From positions 3,438,001 to 3,502,000 of the forward strand of contig NC_008576.1 in assembly GCF_000014865.1 (NCBI RefSeq): a DNA stretch of 64,000 bases. Reading direction: 5' to 3'. Source of the DNA: Magnetococcus marinus MC-1. GTDB lineage: Bacteria > Pseudomonadota > Magnetococcia > Magnetococcales > Magnetococcaceae. A model generated the notes under the pieces. The model was not told the origin of the DNA. It was given only the letters and a program-made list of their open reading frames with translations, and searched no databases. A program made the position numbers and the translations under genes. Shown in pieces: positions 18,364 to 27,122 of this stretch (the stretch's first letter is position 1; every line of letters starts with the position of its first letter).

Positions 18364-21300
18364 TCAGAAGGTACCGCGCTGCAGTTCCTTGAGGGCATCT
18401 ACCAGTTGCCGCACCTGTTGCCGGGGGCTGGTGATGGAGGCGGCTGGTCTGCCGTTCATGGTCAGATCAAGCTGAACGATCCCCTCTACTGGGGGCTGTT
18501 GATTTCCACCGGCTCCAGCAAAAGAGAGTTGCGGAAGTGCTGGAATCTTCGGCAATCCCACCATCCCCCCGGTTTGAAACCTGGGAAGGTTGGGCAGGAT
18601 GCGCCGGACCGTATCCATGGGGGCGGAGTTGATGGTCAACAGCAGATCCTTGAAGATGCGTGAACGCTCTTTGCGGATGACAATTTCACCGGCTTCCAAC
18701 AGGGCATGGATGCGATCCCCACCCCCATAGCCGGGGAGACGACCACCCCGGTTCAGACCGATCATACCACCTGCCTGTCTGGCCTCTACCGTTTGCACGG
18801 TTACGGTGATGGTCTTGTCTTTTAACGCCGCCATCTGCTTTTCGATGGTAGAGAGTGCGGAGCGGGCCTGCTCAACCTGGGCTTGCAACTCAACTGATTT
18901 GGTGACCCGGTCAGGAAGGGCTTCCATAGCCTGTTTGAGCAGATCCACCTGGCCACGTGCTGTTTCCAACTGCTCGGTGAGGGAGGCAGTCTGATCCTTC
19001 TGAGTAGAGAGTGCTTTTCGTGCACTCTCCTCCTGGCGCTGATAGAGCTTATCCAGCACATCCCCGGCATCCTGCACACCCCGGATGGCGGTGGAGGTAT
19101 TATTCAGACTGGAAAAAGCATCCTGGGCCCCTAGGGCCAGGGATTCGGCCCATTTGATATCCCGCTCGGAAAGCGTAGTTTGGGAAAGAAGCCTCTGAGC
19201 CTCAGCCAGTTTTTGGGAAGCGGCTGCAGCGCGGGAAGTCTCTTTCTCCCGGTCGGACATGTTGCGTTCGAGCAGCGAGCGCACTTTGTCCTCGGTGGAG
19301 ATACGAGCGTTGCGCTTTTTCTCTTCGATGCCCTGGATCTGATCGGCCAGTCGTTTCTCGGCAGTCAGGCTCTGTTGCAGGGCGCGTTCCGTGGCCTGAA
19401 CGGACTGTTCAGCAGTACGGATCTTCTCGGTGAGTACCTCACGGGCCTGGCGCTTCTGCTCTTCGGCCAGTTGTCGTTCAAGATCCGCCAGTTTGCGCTG
19501 GGCAGATGTCCGCTGGCGGGTAAGATTTGAAAGCTGGTTGGCGGCTTCTTGGGCCGCGCGACGTTGAGTCTGAATGGCATCGGAAGCGGCCTTTGCGGCC
19601 AGTCGCCAACCCCCGGTGCTTTTGTCGGCAATGATGGTGCCTTCCCGCTGTAGACGGTTGAAGGTCTCCAGGTCGGGAATGTTGATCCCCAGTTGCTGCC
19701 CGGTCTGCTTCAGGCGGGCAGCCAACTGCTCTTGGGTCTCAACCGCTGCCTTGCCGGATTCCGCCGCCTCATCCTGGGCATCCTTGGTTTTCAACCAGGA
19801 GTAAGCCATGTAGCCTAGTGCGCCCACAGCCGCCGTCGCCCCAGCTATAAGCCCAACAGGGCCTGTGAGCACGGCGAGCAGGCTTCCAACAGCGGCAGCA
19901 CCCCGGATAAAGAACCCGGCCAGATTGATTGAGATAAGAGAAAGCAGACGGGTGCGGACCAGCGCCAATGCGCCAACCAATCCCTGAGCGCCTACCACGG
20001 CTACCAAGCCAGAGGCAGCACGGGTAACGGTTAGAAACCACTGAGCGGTCTGAAGTGCTGTGAGTGCTGCCATGGCCACACGCAGGGTTTTGATGGCCAG
20101 ATACGCCCCACCCAGCACGCCGATGACCTCTTTCCACGCCAGGATGAACTCACCCACCATCAGAGCCACACGGCCCAACATGGCAGCCAGATCCACACCA
20201 GCCAGAGCCAACTCGACGATGGCATCCTTGTTTTCATTGATGGCGGCGGTGAGCTCTTGAAAATTAAGGCTGCTGTGCTTGTCGATGGCCTCACCAACCG
20301 CAATCTTCACCCCCTCCCAGGCGGACTCCAGGGAACGGATGGATCCGCCCATGCCCGCTTCCATCTCTGTGGCCACACGCCCGGCGACACCGCCCACCTG
20401 TTCAAACTTGGATACCAACGCCTCAAAGGCCTGGGAGGACATGCCTACGGCAGCGGTTAACGCAGGCGCAGCTTCCACCCCAAAGATCTGGATCATGTCG
20501 GCGGCATCGGCCCCGCTTGCCCTCAGGTTGCGCAGCACTTGCGTCATGGGCAGCAGTTGGCCAGTGGCATCACGGGTCTGAAGGCCCATACGGTTGATGG
20601 CCTCTTGGGCTTTATCCACCGGGGCCAGCAGACGGGCATAGGCGCTACGCAGCGCGGTACCCGCCTTTTCCCCAGAGAAGCCGTTCTTGGCCAGCAAGGC
20701 CAGCACGGTGGCGGTCTCTTCAAAGCTGTTTCCAGCGGCCTTCGCCACAGGTCCTGCGTACTGTAGAGCAAGACCTAGATCCTGAATGTTGGTGGCGGAG
20801 TTGGTGAAGGCGGTGACCAGGATGTCGTTTACATTGCCCAGATCACGGGCCTGCAACCCAAACTGGGCCATAGAGGCGGTGGCGATGCCTGCTGCGGTTT
20901 CCAGATCCACCGAACCGGCTGCAGCCAACTCCAGAACTTTTGGTAGGGCTTGCAGCTGTTGGGATGCCGAGAGCCCCGCCAGGGACATGGCTTTGAGACC
21001 ACCCGCTGCCTGAGTGGCGCTGAATCGGGTAGAGGCTCCCATCTCCTTGGCCAACTCGGTCAGTTGGGTCAGCTCTTCTGATGTCGCGCCAGATGTAGCC
21101 GCCACCTGCCTCATGGTGTCGTCAAAGGCGGCATAGGTAAGGATGGAGTCTTTGATAAAGTTGGATGCCGCACGAATGGATTCAAACCCGGCATACGCTG
21201 CTGCCAGATTGCGCACGGTACCCACCATTCCGGTCATGGCACCATTCAACCCCTGCATCTCACCGCGCAGGGTGCGGACACGGCTCTGCATCTGCTGATG

Positions 21301-21915
21301 AGCTCGATTCAGATCTGCCGCAGATACACGCCCAGATCGGGCCAGTTCCCGATAGGCATTCTCTAGCCTCTGGACTTCGTCCTCTACCTCCCGCATGGAT
21401 CGGACGCCGATGGTGGCAAAGGCGCGGTTCACGCGGCTCTGCGCTTGAACCTCACGGGTGGCAGTGCGCAGGTCCCGTTGAAGTCGTTCCTGGCTTTCAC
21501 TAAGACGGACGGTATCCACCCCAGCCTGACGCAGATCACCCCGCAGACCATGCAGGGACTCCCGCTGGGCATCCACTTGATCCTTAAGAGCACGGGCATT
21601 ACGCTTGGCCTGCTCAAAAGCGCGGGTCATGGCACGGGTGGGGGTTTCGGTCTCCCGCATCTGCACCGCGAGATGGGCCACCTCACGGGTGGCCGCCTGC
21701 CATTGATCTTCGCTCTCCTGGATCTGCCGTTTCAGATTACGAAAAGCATCGATGTCAGCCAGAGCCTTATTGATCCGCTGCGCCTGAATCTGAGCATCCG
21801 TGGCCATGGACTGCACGCCCTGACGGAAGTCGCTCTGCATACGTGAGACCGCAGAGCGCAGTTCATCATCATTGGCGCGTAAGACAAACTCCAACGCCGC
21901 CGTGGTTCTGGCCAT
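18364..21915 (-). CDS. Tail tape measure protein (TP901 type)
   Basis: At 1183 residues this is the longest gene of the prophage. Residues 1-230 are coiled coil, followed by the TP901 core near 255-480 (ELAKEMGASTRFSATQAAGG and LKAMSLAGLSASQQL), a hydrophobic stretch near 590-720, and a second long Gln/Arg-rich coiled coil at about 750-1030. This protein sets tail length and passes into the host envelope at injection. The ATG at 21915 follows AGGA. The tail assembly chaperone gene lies upstream, as expected, but the higBA module sits between them on the other strand. Confidence 0.95.
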   Translation of the reverse strand: MARTTAALEFVLRANDDELRSAVSRMQSDFRQGVQSMATDAQIQAQRINKALADIDAFRNLKRQIQESEDQWQAATREVAHLAVQMRETETPTRAMTRAFEQAKRNARALKDQVDAQRESLHGLRGDLRQAGVDTVRLSESQERLQRDLRTATREVQAQSRVNRAFATIGVRSMREVEDEVQRLENAYRELARSGRVSAADLNRAHQQMQSRVRTLRGEMQGLNGAMTGMVGTVRNLAAAYAGFESIRAASNFIKDSILTYAAFDDTMRQVAATSGATSEELTQLTELAKEMGASTRFSATQAAGGLKAMSLAGLSASQQLQALPKVLELAAAGSVDLETAAGIATASMAQFGLQARDLGNVNDILVTAFTNSATNIQDLGLALQYAGPVAKAAGNSFEETATVLALLAKNGFSGEKAGTALRSAYARLLAPVDKAQEAINRMGLQTRDATGQLLPMTQVLRNLRASGADAADMIQIFGVEAAPALTAAVGMSSQAFEALVSKFEQVGGVAGRVATEMEAGMGGSIRSLESAWEGVKIAVGEAIDKHSSLNFQELTAAINENKDAIVELALAGVDLAAMLGRVALMVGEFILAWKEVIGVLGGAYLAIKTLRVAMAALTALQTAQWFLTVTRAASGLVAVVGAQGLVGALALVRTRLLSLISINLAGFFIRGAAAVGSLLAVLTGPVGLIAGATAAVGALGYMAYSWLKTKDAQDEAAESGKAAVETQEQLAARLKQTGQQLGINIPDLETFNRLQREGTIIADKSTGGWRLAAKAASDAIQTQRRAAQEAANQLSNLTRQRTSAQRKLADLERQLAEEQKRQAREVLTEKIRTAEQSVQATERALQQSLTAEKRLADQIQGIEEKKRNARISTEDKVRSLLERNMSDREKETSRAAAASQKLAEAQRLLSQTTLSERDIKWAESLALGAQDAFSSLNNTSTAIRGVQDAGDVLDKLYQRQEESARKALSTQKDQTASLTEQLETARGQVDLLKQAMEALPDRVTKSVELQAQVEQARSALSTIEKQMAALKDKTITVTVQTVEARQAGGMIGLNRGGRLPGYGGGDRIHALLEAGEIVIRKERSRIFKDLLLTINSAPMDTVRRILPNLPRFQTGGMVGLPKIPALPQLSFAGAGGNQQPPVEGIVQLDLTMNGRPAASITSPRQQVRQLVDALKELQRGTF

Positions 21916-21961
21916 CAGGATTCCTGTTGGTTAAAGTTATCAAATATGCTAACTCTTAGGG

Positions 21962-22288
21962 ATGAAATGGTCGATCACTTTTTACAATGTGAACGTGCAG
22001 CAGGAGATCCGCTCCTGGCCTGTTGGTATTCACGCTGATTTTCTTCGCTTGGTCCAACTGCTGGAGGAGTTCGGCATGGACCTGCGCATGCCCCATTCCC
22101 GTGCCATGGGAAAAGGATTGTTTGAATTGCGCTGCAAAGGGTCAGAGGGCATTGGTCGAGCGTTTTACTGCACGGTCAAAGGGCAGAACATTGTGATTCT
22201 TCACTCGTTTATCAAGAAAACCCAAGAGACCCCTGCGAAAGAGCTGCGTACTGCGCAGAAACGTCTCAAGGAGGTAAAAAATGGCTGA
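21962..22288 (+). CDS. higB: HigB/Gp49-like toxin of a type II toxin-antitoxin pair
   Basis: The 108-residue protein belongs to the phage-derived Gp49-like/RelE superfamily: a small basic fold with the typical ends LFELRCKG and NIVILHSFIKKTQETP. Such toxins are ribosome-dependent mRNA interferases. Toxin first and antitoxin second is the HigBA order. The antitoxin ATG lies inside the last codons (8-nt overlap). It is transcribed against the surrounding tail genes, so it has its own promoter in the 46 nt between the tape measure start and its own. Confidence 0.88.
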   Translation: MKWSITFYNVNVQQEIRSWPVGIHADFLRLVQLLEEFGMDLRMPHSRAMGKGLFELRCKGSEGIGRAFYCTVKGQNIVILHSFIKKTQETPAKELRTAQKRLKEVKNG

Positions 22289-22595
22289 TGGCTACAACCC
22301 TCTTCCCCTCAATATTAAGGACGAGTTAACCCACGCCCGACTGAAGCCGGGCTTTAGTGAGGCCTATGATGCTTTGGAAGATGAGTTCCAGGCTTTACGA
22401 ACCTTCCTGTCGGCCCGCAAGGAAGCAGGACTTACCCAGGAAGAGATTGCCAAACGAATGGGCACCACCAAAAGTGCCGTATCCCGTCTGGAATCTTCCC
22501 TGGGCGATCATAAACACTCTCCATCTATTGCCACTCTGCGTAAATATGCCAAAGCGGTTGGCTGTAAATTGGAGATCAAGCTGGTTCCTCAGTAA
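22281..22595 (+). CDS. higA: HigA-like XRE antitoxin
   Basis: The 104-residue protein has a helix-turn-helix of the XRE family near residues 45-70 (LTQEEIAKRMGTTKSAVSRL) and a C-terminal IKLVP tail. AAGGAGG lies ahead of the ATG. It should neutralise the HigB-like toxin and repress the operon. Its stop codon at 22593-22595 directly abuts the stop codon of the frameshifted tail assembly chaperone on the other strand (22596-22598). Confidence 0.88.
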   Translation: MADGYNPLPLNIKDELTHARLKPGFSEAYDALEDEFQALRTFLSARKEAGLTQEEIAKRMGTTKSAVSRLESSLGDHKHSPSIATLRKYAKAVGCKLEIKLVPQ

Positions 22596-23056
22596 TTACG
22601 GCTTCTCGTTAAGGCTGTTTTCGAAGGAGAGTGCATCCAGGAACATCTCCCAGGTGTAATCCATTACACCGGGGTGTCCGAGCTTGATGAGGGTAAAGAT
22701 GGCCCGCTTGAACTGTCCGACCCTTCGTTGGATGTCCTCAGCACCTGATTGAGCCGTTTCCCGGCCTCCTCCAAACGCTGGCAGGCGGCGAAAAAATGGG
22801 GGTTCTCCTCCTTGATGGCCGTGATGATGGTCTCCAACACCTCCGGTTCCATCGCATGGATCTGCTCTGAGGTCAGATCGCTGAAGGTGAGGATATCTTG
22901 GATGGTGACCTCTTCAAATAGCACGTTCCCCACCCAGTCTGGCTCTGCGGTCTGTGCGTTAACTGCTTTGTTGAAGAACTCATAAATCTCACCCACGGTG
23001 AACTTGCGCACGTGGTAGGTGAGCTCTCCCGCTCTTTTGACAATCAGACGTCCCAT
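22596..23056 (-). CDS. Tail assembly chaperone, long frameshift product (gpGT-like)
   Basis: A -1 shift at the heptamer T TTT TTC (22790-22796 on the - strand) joins the first 88 or so residues to a frame open to the TAA at 22598-22596. The added part runs through QFKRAIFTLIKLGHPG and ends YTWEMFLDALSFENSLNEKP, a plausible helical T-domain. In this stretch the unshifted frame is low complexity (SSSGPSLPSSSSD), as expected if the other frame is under selection. Position just before the tape measure gene matches lambda gpG/gpGT. Confidence 0.8.
22664..23056 (-). CDS. Tail assembly chaperone, short product (gpG-like)
   Basis: The 130-residue unshifted product starts at an ATG preceded by GTAAGGAAC. 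The first 90 residues (VGEIYEFFNKAV, FSDLTSEQIHAMEPEVLETI) form the helical chaperone domain found between major tail and tape measure genes. The C-terminal 25 residues are Ser/Pro-rich filler overprinted on the shifted frame. It should coat the tape measure protein during tail assembly, mixed with the longer frameshifted form. Confidence 0.82.
   Translation of the reverse strand: MGRLIVKRAGELTYHVRKFTVGEIYEFFNKAVNAQTAEPDWVGNVLFEEVTIQDILTFSDLTSEQIHAMEPEVLETIITAIKEENPHFFAACQRLEEAGKRLNQVLRTSNEGSDSSSGPSLPSSSSDTPV
22790..22796 (-). promoter_or_regulatory. Slippery heptamer for -1 programmed frameshift
   Basis: On the - strand the zero frame reads CAT TTT TTC GCC, so the heptamer T TTT TTC allows re-pairing of both tRNAs after a -1 slip. 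Downstream GC-rich sequence could form the stimulatory structure. Confidence 0.75.
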
Positions 23057-23061
23057 GTTCC

Positions 23062-23802
23062 TTACCCCTCAATCTGCATCAGTTTGAAGAACTGGGAGAC
23101 GCCCGCGCCAGTTTTGCCGTCGTCTTTCAATACGTCGAAGGTAAATTCGATGCTGCCAAAGTCGTCGGTGACCAGTCCCAGGGAGGATGGGGTGTTCTTC
23201 ACTCGATAGACATCCAGCACCACCGGTTTGCCATCAAAGGCCTGGTTAAAACCATCGAACGCCATGATGTACTCCTTACCGGCATTGAGGATCGCCTCAA
23301 CGCTGGCCGAGGAGGCGTGGGTATAGGTCATAAGGACCGTGTCCCCATCCACCACATTGGTGGCCCCCTCCAGAATGCGTACGCCACCCCCTTTGACCTC
23401 ATAGTCAGTACCTTCCACCAGGGGGGTGCCGCCATTGGTGAGGGAAACGGCTGAGAGATCCACCCCTTCCTGGGCACGCAGATACCCACCCCGATAGGCT
23501 ACATGGGATTCATCGGTGACGGTGCCTCCCGCAATGGATCCCGACTCACCAAAGGTAGCCATGGCCAGGGATTCGGTATCAAAGCCGTGGGCGGTGATTA
23601 CAAGCTGCACATCGGTGATGAGGGAGACGGTGTCGGCGGTGCCTCCACCGGGAGTGGAGTAGTTTTTCAGGGTTTTTTTCTCCTCCGAAAAAGACAGCTC
23701 CACTTTGGAAGCCTCGCCCAGAAAGCGCATGCCTGCGCCGCCACCAAAGGGGCCGATGAAGCATTCCCCACCGCCGATGAGGGTATGTGTTTTTTTGCCC
23801 AC
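23062..23802 (-). CDS. Major tail tube protein
   Basis: The 246-residue protein starts at GTG with GGAG 8 nt ahead. It is a beta-rich protein with an inserted Ig-like stretch near residues 110-165 (TNGGTPLVEGTDYEVKGG, TVLMTYTHASSASVEA). Length and position, between the tail terminator and the tail assembly chaperone, fit the tube subunit of a siphovirus. The end GSIEFTFDVLKDD is typical of tube-fold beta strands. Confidence 0.75.
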   Translation of the reverse strand: MGKKTHTLIGGGECFIGPFGGGAGMRFLGEASKVELSFSEEKKTLKNYSTPGGGTADTVSLITDVQLVITAHGFDTESLAMATFGESGSIAGGTVTDESHVAYRGGYLRAQEGVDLSAVSLTNGGTPLVEGTDYEVKGGGVRILEGATNVVDGDTVLMTYTHASSASVEAILNAGKEYIMAFDGFNQAFDGKPVVLDVYRVKNTPSSLGLVTDDFGSIEFTFDVLKDDGKTGAGVSQFFKLMQIEG

Positions 23803-23807
23803 AGTCT

Positions 23808-24218
23808 TTACTCCGTTGTTTTGAATAGAAACGATGTCTCAAACGCCAATGGGAAGTAGAAGATTCCATTGGGTGAGTAGTCCGGTGAATAAGCGGATGG
23901 CGTCCGTTGAAACGGTTTGAAGAGGGCTCTATCCGGAGTCCAACCCACCACCGCATTGATCACCCGGCTGATCAGTGCCCCGGCATCACTCTCGGCATCC
24001 CGCACCACCACCAGACAGAGCCAGGTCTGTTCAACCTTCTGCTGATTACCCTGAATGGGCCCCGGCTTGTCCTCTTCCAGAAAGATGATCACCGTAGGGG
24101 GTAATTCTGCCTCTTCATGAATCACCGGCATACCCCAGGATGAGAGCACACGGATCTCCTCAAGCTGATCCTTCAACCGCTGAACGATCAGCCCTTCAAC
24201 CTGCAAATAATTTTGCAC
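23808..24218 (-). CDS. Tail terminator protein
   Basis: A 136-residue protein, probable GTG start. The pattern of an N-terminal helix (VEGLIVQRLKDQL), a proline-rich strand ELPPTVIIFLEED, then QQKVEQTWLCLVVVR matches tail terminator/completion proteins that cap the tube at the head end. It sits two genes after the head-tail joining region and just before the tube gene. Confidence 0.7.
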   Translation of the reverse strand: MQNYLQVEGLIVQRLKDQLEEIRVLSSWGMPVIHEEAELPPTVIIFLEEDKPGPIQGNQQKVEQTWLCLVVVRDAESDAGALISRVINAVVGWTPDRALFKPFQRTPSAYSPDYSPNGIFYFPLAFETSFLFKTTE

Positions 24219-24219
24219 C

Positions 24220-24591
24220 TCAGATCCTTATCAACGGCGGTAACACAGAGATCAGCGGTGGCTTACATGGACCTATGCTGGGGATTGCCGCACCAACGCC
24301 ATCGGCGCAGTCACTGGGGCCAAACCGATGGGGAAAGGCAGGGGTAATCTGGGTCAATACCTGACAGTGACTGGCCGGAGGAATGGGTACGTTGAGAAGA
24401 CCAACCAGGGGGATACCTGATGGATAGGCGATGTTGGAGGTTGCCCTTGGCTCCAGATAGCCTCCCATATAGGAGATGGCCTGGTCCAGAAGCGTTGCAT
24501 GGCTGCCGTATCGCTCCAGAACACCACCCACAGATGGGAGAGGCCAATAGGCACCCTCCAGGGCAAAACCGGGATCATTCAGATCAGCCAT
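24220..24591 (-). CDS. Phage protein of unknown function in the neck/tail region
   Basis: A 123-residue protein, Pro/Gly-rich, with no recognised domain. It starts at ATG 3 nt after the upstream stop, and its stop abuts the terminator gene. It is probably part of the virion, judging only from its place in the operon. Confidence 0.5.
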   Translation of the reverse strand: MADLNDPGFALEGAYWPLPSVGGVLERYGSHATLLDQAISYMGGYLEPRATSNIAYPSGIPLVGLLNVPIPPASHCQVLTQITPAFPHRFGPSDCADGVGAAIPSIGPCKPPLISVLPPLIRI

Positions 24592-24593
24592 GA

Positions 24594-25511
24594 TCAGCCC
24601 TTACGAATGATCATGGATTCGGTGGGTCCGTTGGTCTGCACCACCGAGTACTGCTTGCCATCCATGGAGAGCACATCGTGGGTTGCCGCCATATTGTCGG
24701 GGATCACCCAGATATCGCACAGCGAGGAGATCTCACCGTACATCAGTGGCATATGGCTGGCGTTGTGGCCCATCAAAGGCCAGGCTGGGATGGTGGAACC
24801 ACCGGCACCATCCGGTACCTTCTGGTCACTGCCCGAAGGCATGGCCAATGTTGAGAAACAGACCGTTCCAGCGGTTAGGGACGCTGATGTGCCTGTGACA
24901 GGGGTCTCGTCTTTCTGCATGTGTCGGGGTGAATAACCCAAAGTGCCATACATGGCATATCCGAGGTTGCACCACAGAAACGGCGGCCACCCGGCGGCCG
25001 GGGTATCCCAGGGCAAGTATCGGGTTCGTTCCACAATACCGGATGGACCAGGTTTGATGGTACTGGCCCACCCTGCTGCCGTCTGGCTGGCAAACATGAC
25101 AAACCGCGCTGAGGCCCAGATATAAAGCGACCCCCCATTGCTCGTATCGATGCGTTGGTTGTAGCTGGTGCTGTCACTGGTGCTCGCCATATTGGTCCCA
25201 GCGTGACCCGTTGCATCCCATACTTCATACACCTTGGGAAACAGATAGCCGGTGGTGTTCAGATCCACACACAGATATTTGAAGGCGCTGGCATCATCCG
25301 CCAGCGGGGCCTTCAGACACTGCATGTTGGTTCCGGCGCTGGCATCATGCAGGGTCCATCCGGCGGCCACCTGAGAGATAATCTGGGTAGAGGCCTGATT
25401 GCAGGATGCCGACAACGTCGCCTTATCGGTGGTGCCGGTCAGCAGCGAGACAATATCCGACAGCATGTTGCTGATGCTGGCTCCAGCGTTGTAATCATAA
25501 CGTGCGTACAC
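24594..25511 (-). CDS. Phage virion protein of unknown family
   Basis: A 305-residue protein rich in Ser, Thr, Ala, Trp and Tyr with few charges, as in decoration or appendage proteins. The N-terminus (SNMLSDIVSLLTGTTDKATL) is helical and the rest is likely beta. It is encoded among connector and tail terminator genes. No motif reveals an activity. Confidence 0.55.
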   Translation of the reverse strand: MYARYDYNAGASISNMLSDIVSLLTGTTDKATLSASCNQASTQIISQVAAGWTLHDASAGTNMQCLKAPLADDASAFKYLCVDLNTTGYLFPKVYEVWDATGHAGTNMASTSDSTSYNQRIDTSNGGSLYIWASARFVMFASQTAAGWASTIKPGPSGIVERTRYLPWDTPAAGWPPFLWCNLGYAMYGTLGYSPRHMQKDETPVTGTSASLTAGTVCFSTLAMPSGSDQKVPDGAGGSTIPAWPLMGHNASHMPLMYGEISSLCDIWVIPDNMAATHDVLSMDGKQYSVVQTNGPTESMIIRKG

Positions 25512-25522
25512 GACGGTTGCTC

Positions 25523-25783
25523 CTATCGATAGTCATAGGATCCACGCAGATCCCAGCGCTTGTTAAACTTGGTGGAGCCTTCGGCAAACAGGATGGAGAC
25601 CGGATTGCCCCCCTCATAGGCGATGCGCCGGACAAACCATGCTTCATCGGTATCCAGGGCCCCTGGATTGGCCTGCCCGATGTATTCAGGGTTGCCATCC
25701 AGGTTATAGGCGATACGGCGGATAAGCAGGCTCTCCGCCTCATGCACCAATTCGGGAAACACCTTCTTAAACAGGGACACCAT
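25523..25783 (-). CDS. Small phage head-tail connector-region protein
   Basis: An 86-residue protein. The ATG at 25783 shares one base with the upstream stop (TAATG) and is preferred over the longer frame. It contains LIRRIAYNLDGNPEYIGQA and FVRRIAYEGGNPVSI, an internal repeat of an RRIAY-x(3-4)-GNP unit. No family is recognised. Confidence 0.5.
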   Translation of the reverse strand: MVSLFKKVFPELVHEAESLLIRRIAYNLDGNPEYIGQANPGALDTDEAWFVRRIAYEGGNPVSILFAEGSTKFNKRWDLRGSYDYR

Positions 25784-26100
25784 TACCTCCGAAGAATCAG
25801 CGCCAACCAACCATCCCCACGGGGTTGCACATCCATGACGCGGTAGTTGATCCCACCGACCGCCACCCCATCACCCACCGCAGGACGTGTGGCAAAGTCG
25901 GCTTCTCGCCCCTCAATGACCGGTCGATAGCTCTGCACCGGCACCCCAACGGCATCGATGGTAGTGATCTCACGGCTGCAATCAAAAATGGCGGAGAGCT
26001 CGGAAAGCTCCCCGCCAGCGGGGGTGTGGGTGATGGCTTGGCCAAAGACCTCGATACAGGCTGCATTGAGACCAATCAGCCCGTCATCCCAGGCAGCCAT
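25783..26100 (-). CDS. Head-tail joining protein
   Basis: A 105-residue protein starting at ATG 26100, two bases after the capsid stop. The segment VIEGREADFATRPAVGDGV and GINYRVMDVQPRGDGWLALIL matches the small beta-barrel head-tail joining proteins (lambda FII-like) encoded after the capsid gene. It should join capsid connector and tail. Confidence 0.7.
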   Translation of the reverse strand: MAAWDDGLIGLNAACIEVFGQAITHTPAGGELSELSAIFDCSREITTIDAVGVPVQSYRPVIEGREADFATRPAVGDGVAVGGINYRVMDVQPRGDGWLALILRR

Positions 26101-26102
26101 GA

Positions 26103-27122
26103 TCAGCTGGCGGTCAGTTTGACCAGTACGCCAGGGCGGTGGCACATGGGCAGCGGGTTGGACTGGGTGTGCAGGTCGGTGCCCCGTTCAAACTTACGGG
26201 GCTCCTGCTTGGCATAGAGCGGCTGCCCCAGGGTGTTGACGCTCTCATTGAAATCGCCAGGGGCAAAGTAGGTGCAGAAGGTTTGGGCGGTTCCTACGGG
26301 GAAGGCATGCCCCTCCCCTGCAGCGATAAAGCGCCGCACGGCACCACCGGGATCCGTCGCTTGGCCCCGATACTCTTCGAATATAACGCCTCCAAACTCA
26401 AACCCATGGCGCATGTCACTACGCAACATCAGCCCCTGCTGCCAAAGCTGATAGGCGCTTTCGACGCGGGCATGGCCGGTCAGGGCATCCATAAACTCTG
26501 GAGAAACCAGCACATGGATCCCGGTCATGAATTCCCCCCGGAGGTTATCCTCCAGATAGCGTTTCAGCTCCAGGCATTTGGCCTTCACATCGGTGGTAGC
26601 GTCATCCAATTCAAAGTTGATGGTTTTAGGGCTGATTTGGAACTCATCAAAGAGGTTGTAGATTACCGAGCCATCGGCATCGAGTATCTCTCCCTTCAAA
26701 GCCCCCATACGCAGGTGCTCAAGAGTGATGGCATGTTTATCCCGCATGGATTGCAGATGCATGGCCAGCACATCGGAGACCGCCTCAAGCTCCCCTTCAC
26801 TGCCGAAGGCACGCACCCCGGCAATCTCTTCAGGGAGCACCACATCATCATGGGGGATATGGGGAATAACAAAGGAGCGGATACGCCGTTTTCCGCGCTT
26901 ACCGGTACTTCCAGGGGATCCTACCGCTGCGGTAGGCAGCAGGGAGAGCACTCCATTGCGCTCTTCAATGGCAATCTGACGCAGGCGCACAGGACGGGCG
27001 GGCATGATGCCCATGCCATCCAGTTTGCCATAGCGATTGGGTAGGATGTTGATGGCTGCCGTCAGGGCGACGGTACCGAACGCATCATTATTGAATGGAT
27101 TTGCGGCAAGAGCCATGATCAT
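26103..27122 (-). CDS. Major capsid protein (lambda gpE family)
   Basis: The 339-residue protein is a typical gpE/HK97-fold capsid subunit: N-terminal FGTVALTAAINILPNRYGKL, the central helix with MRDKHAITLEHLRMGALKG, and C-terminal KQEPRKFERGTDLHTQSNPL. It follows the decoration gene with overlapping stop and start (ATGA). The second ATG at 27116, 7 nt after GGGAG, may be the true start, giving two fewer residues. Confidence 0.93.
   Translation of the reverse strand: MIMALAANPFNNDAFGTVALTAAINILPNRYGKLDGMGIMPARPVRLRQIAIEERNGVLSLLPTAAVGSPGSTGKRGKRRIRSFVIPHIPHDDVVLPEEIAGVRAFGSEGELEAVSDVLAMHLQSMRDKHAITLEHLRMGALKGEILDADGSVIYNLFDEFQISPKTINFELDDATTDVKAKCLELKRYLEDNLRGEFMTGIHVLVSPEFMDALTGHARVESAYQLWQQGLMLRSDMRHGFEFGGVIFEEYRGQATDPGGAVRRFIAAGEGHAFPVGTAQTFCTYFAPGDFNESVNTLGQPLYAKQEPRKFERGTDLHTQSNPLPMCHRPGVLVKLTAS

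Noticed and set aside
24140-25532. Several + strand frames antisense to the tail genes
   Set aside because: No ribosome sites, no motifs, and they mirror the genes on the - strand.
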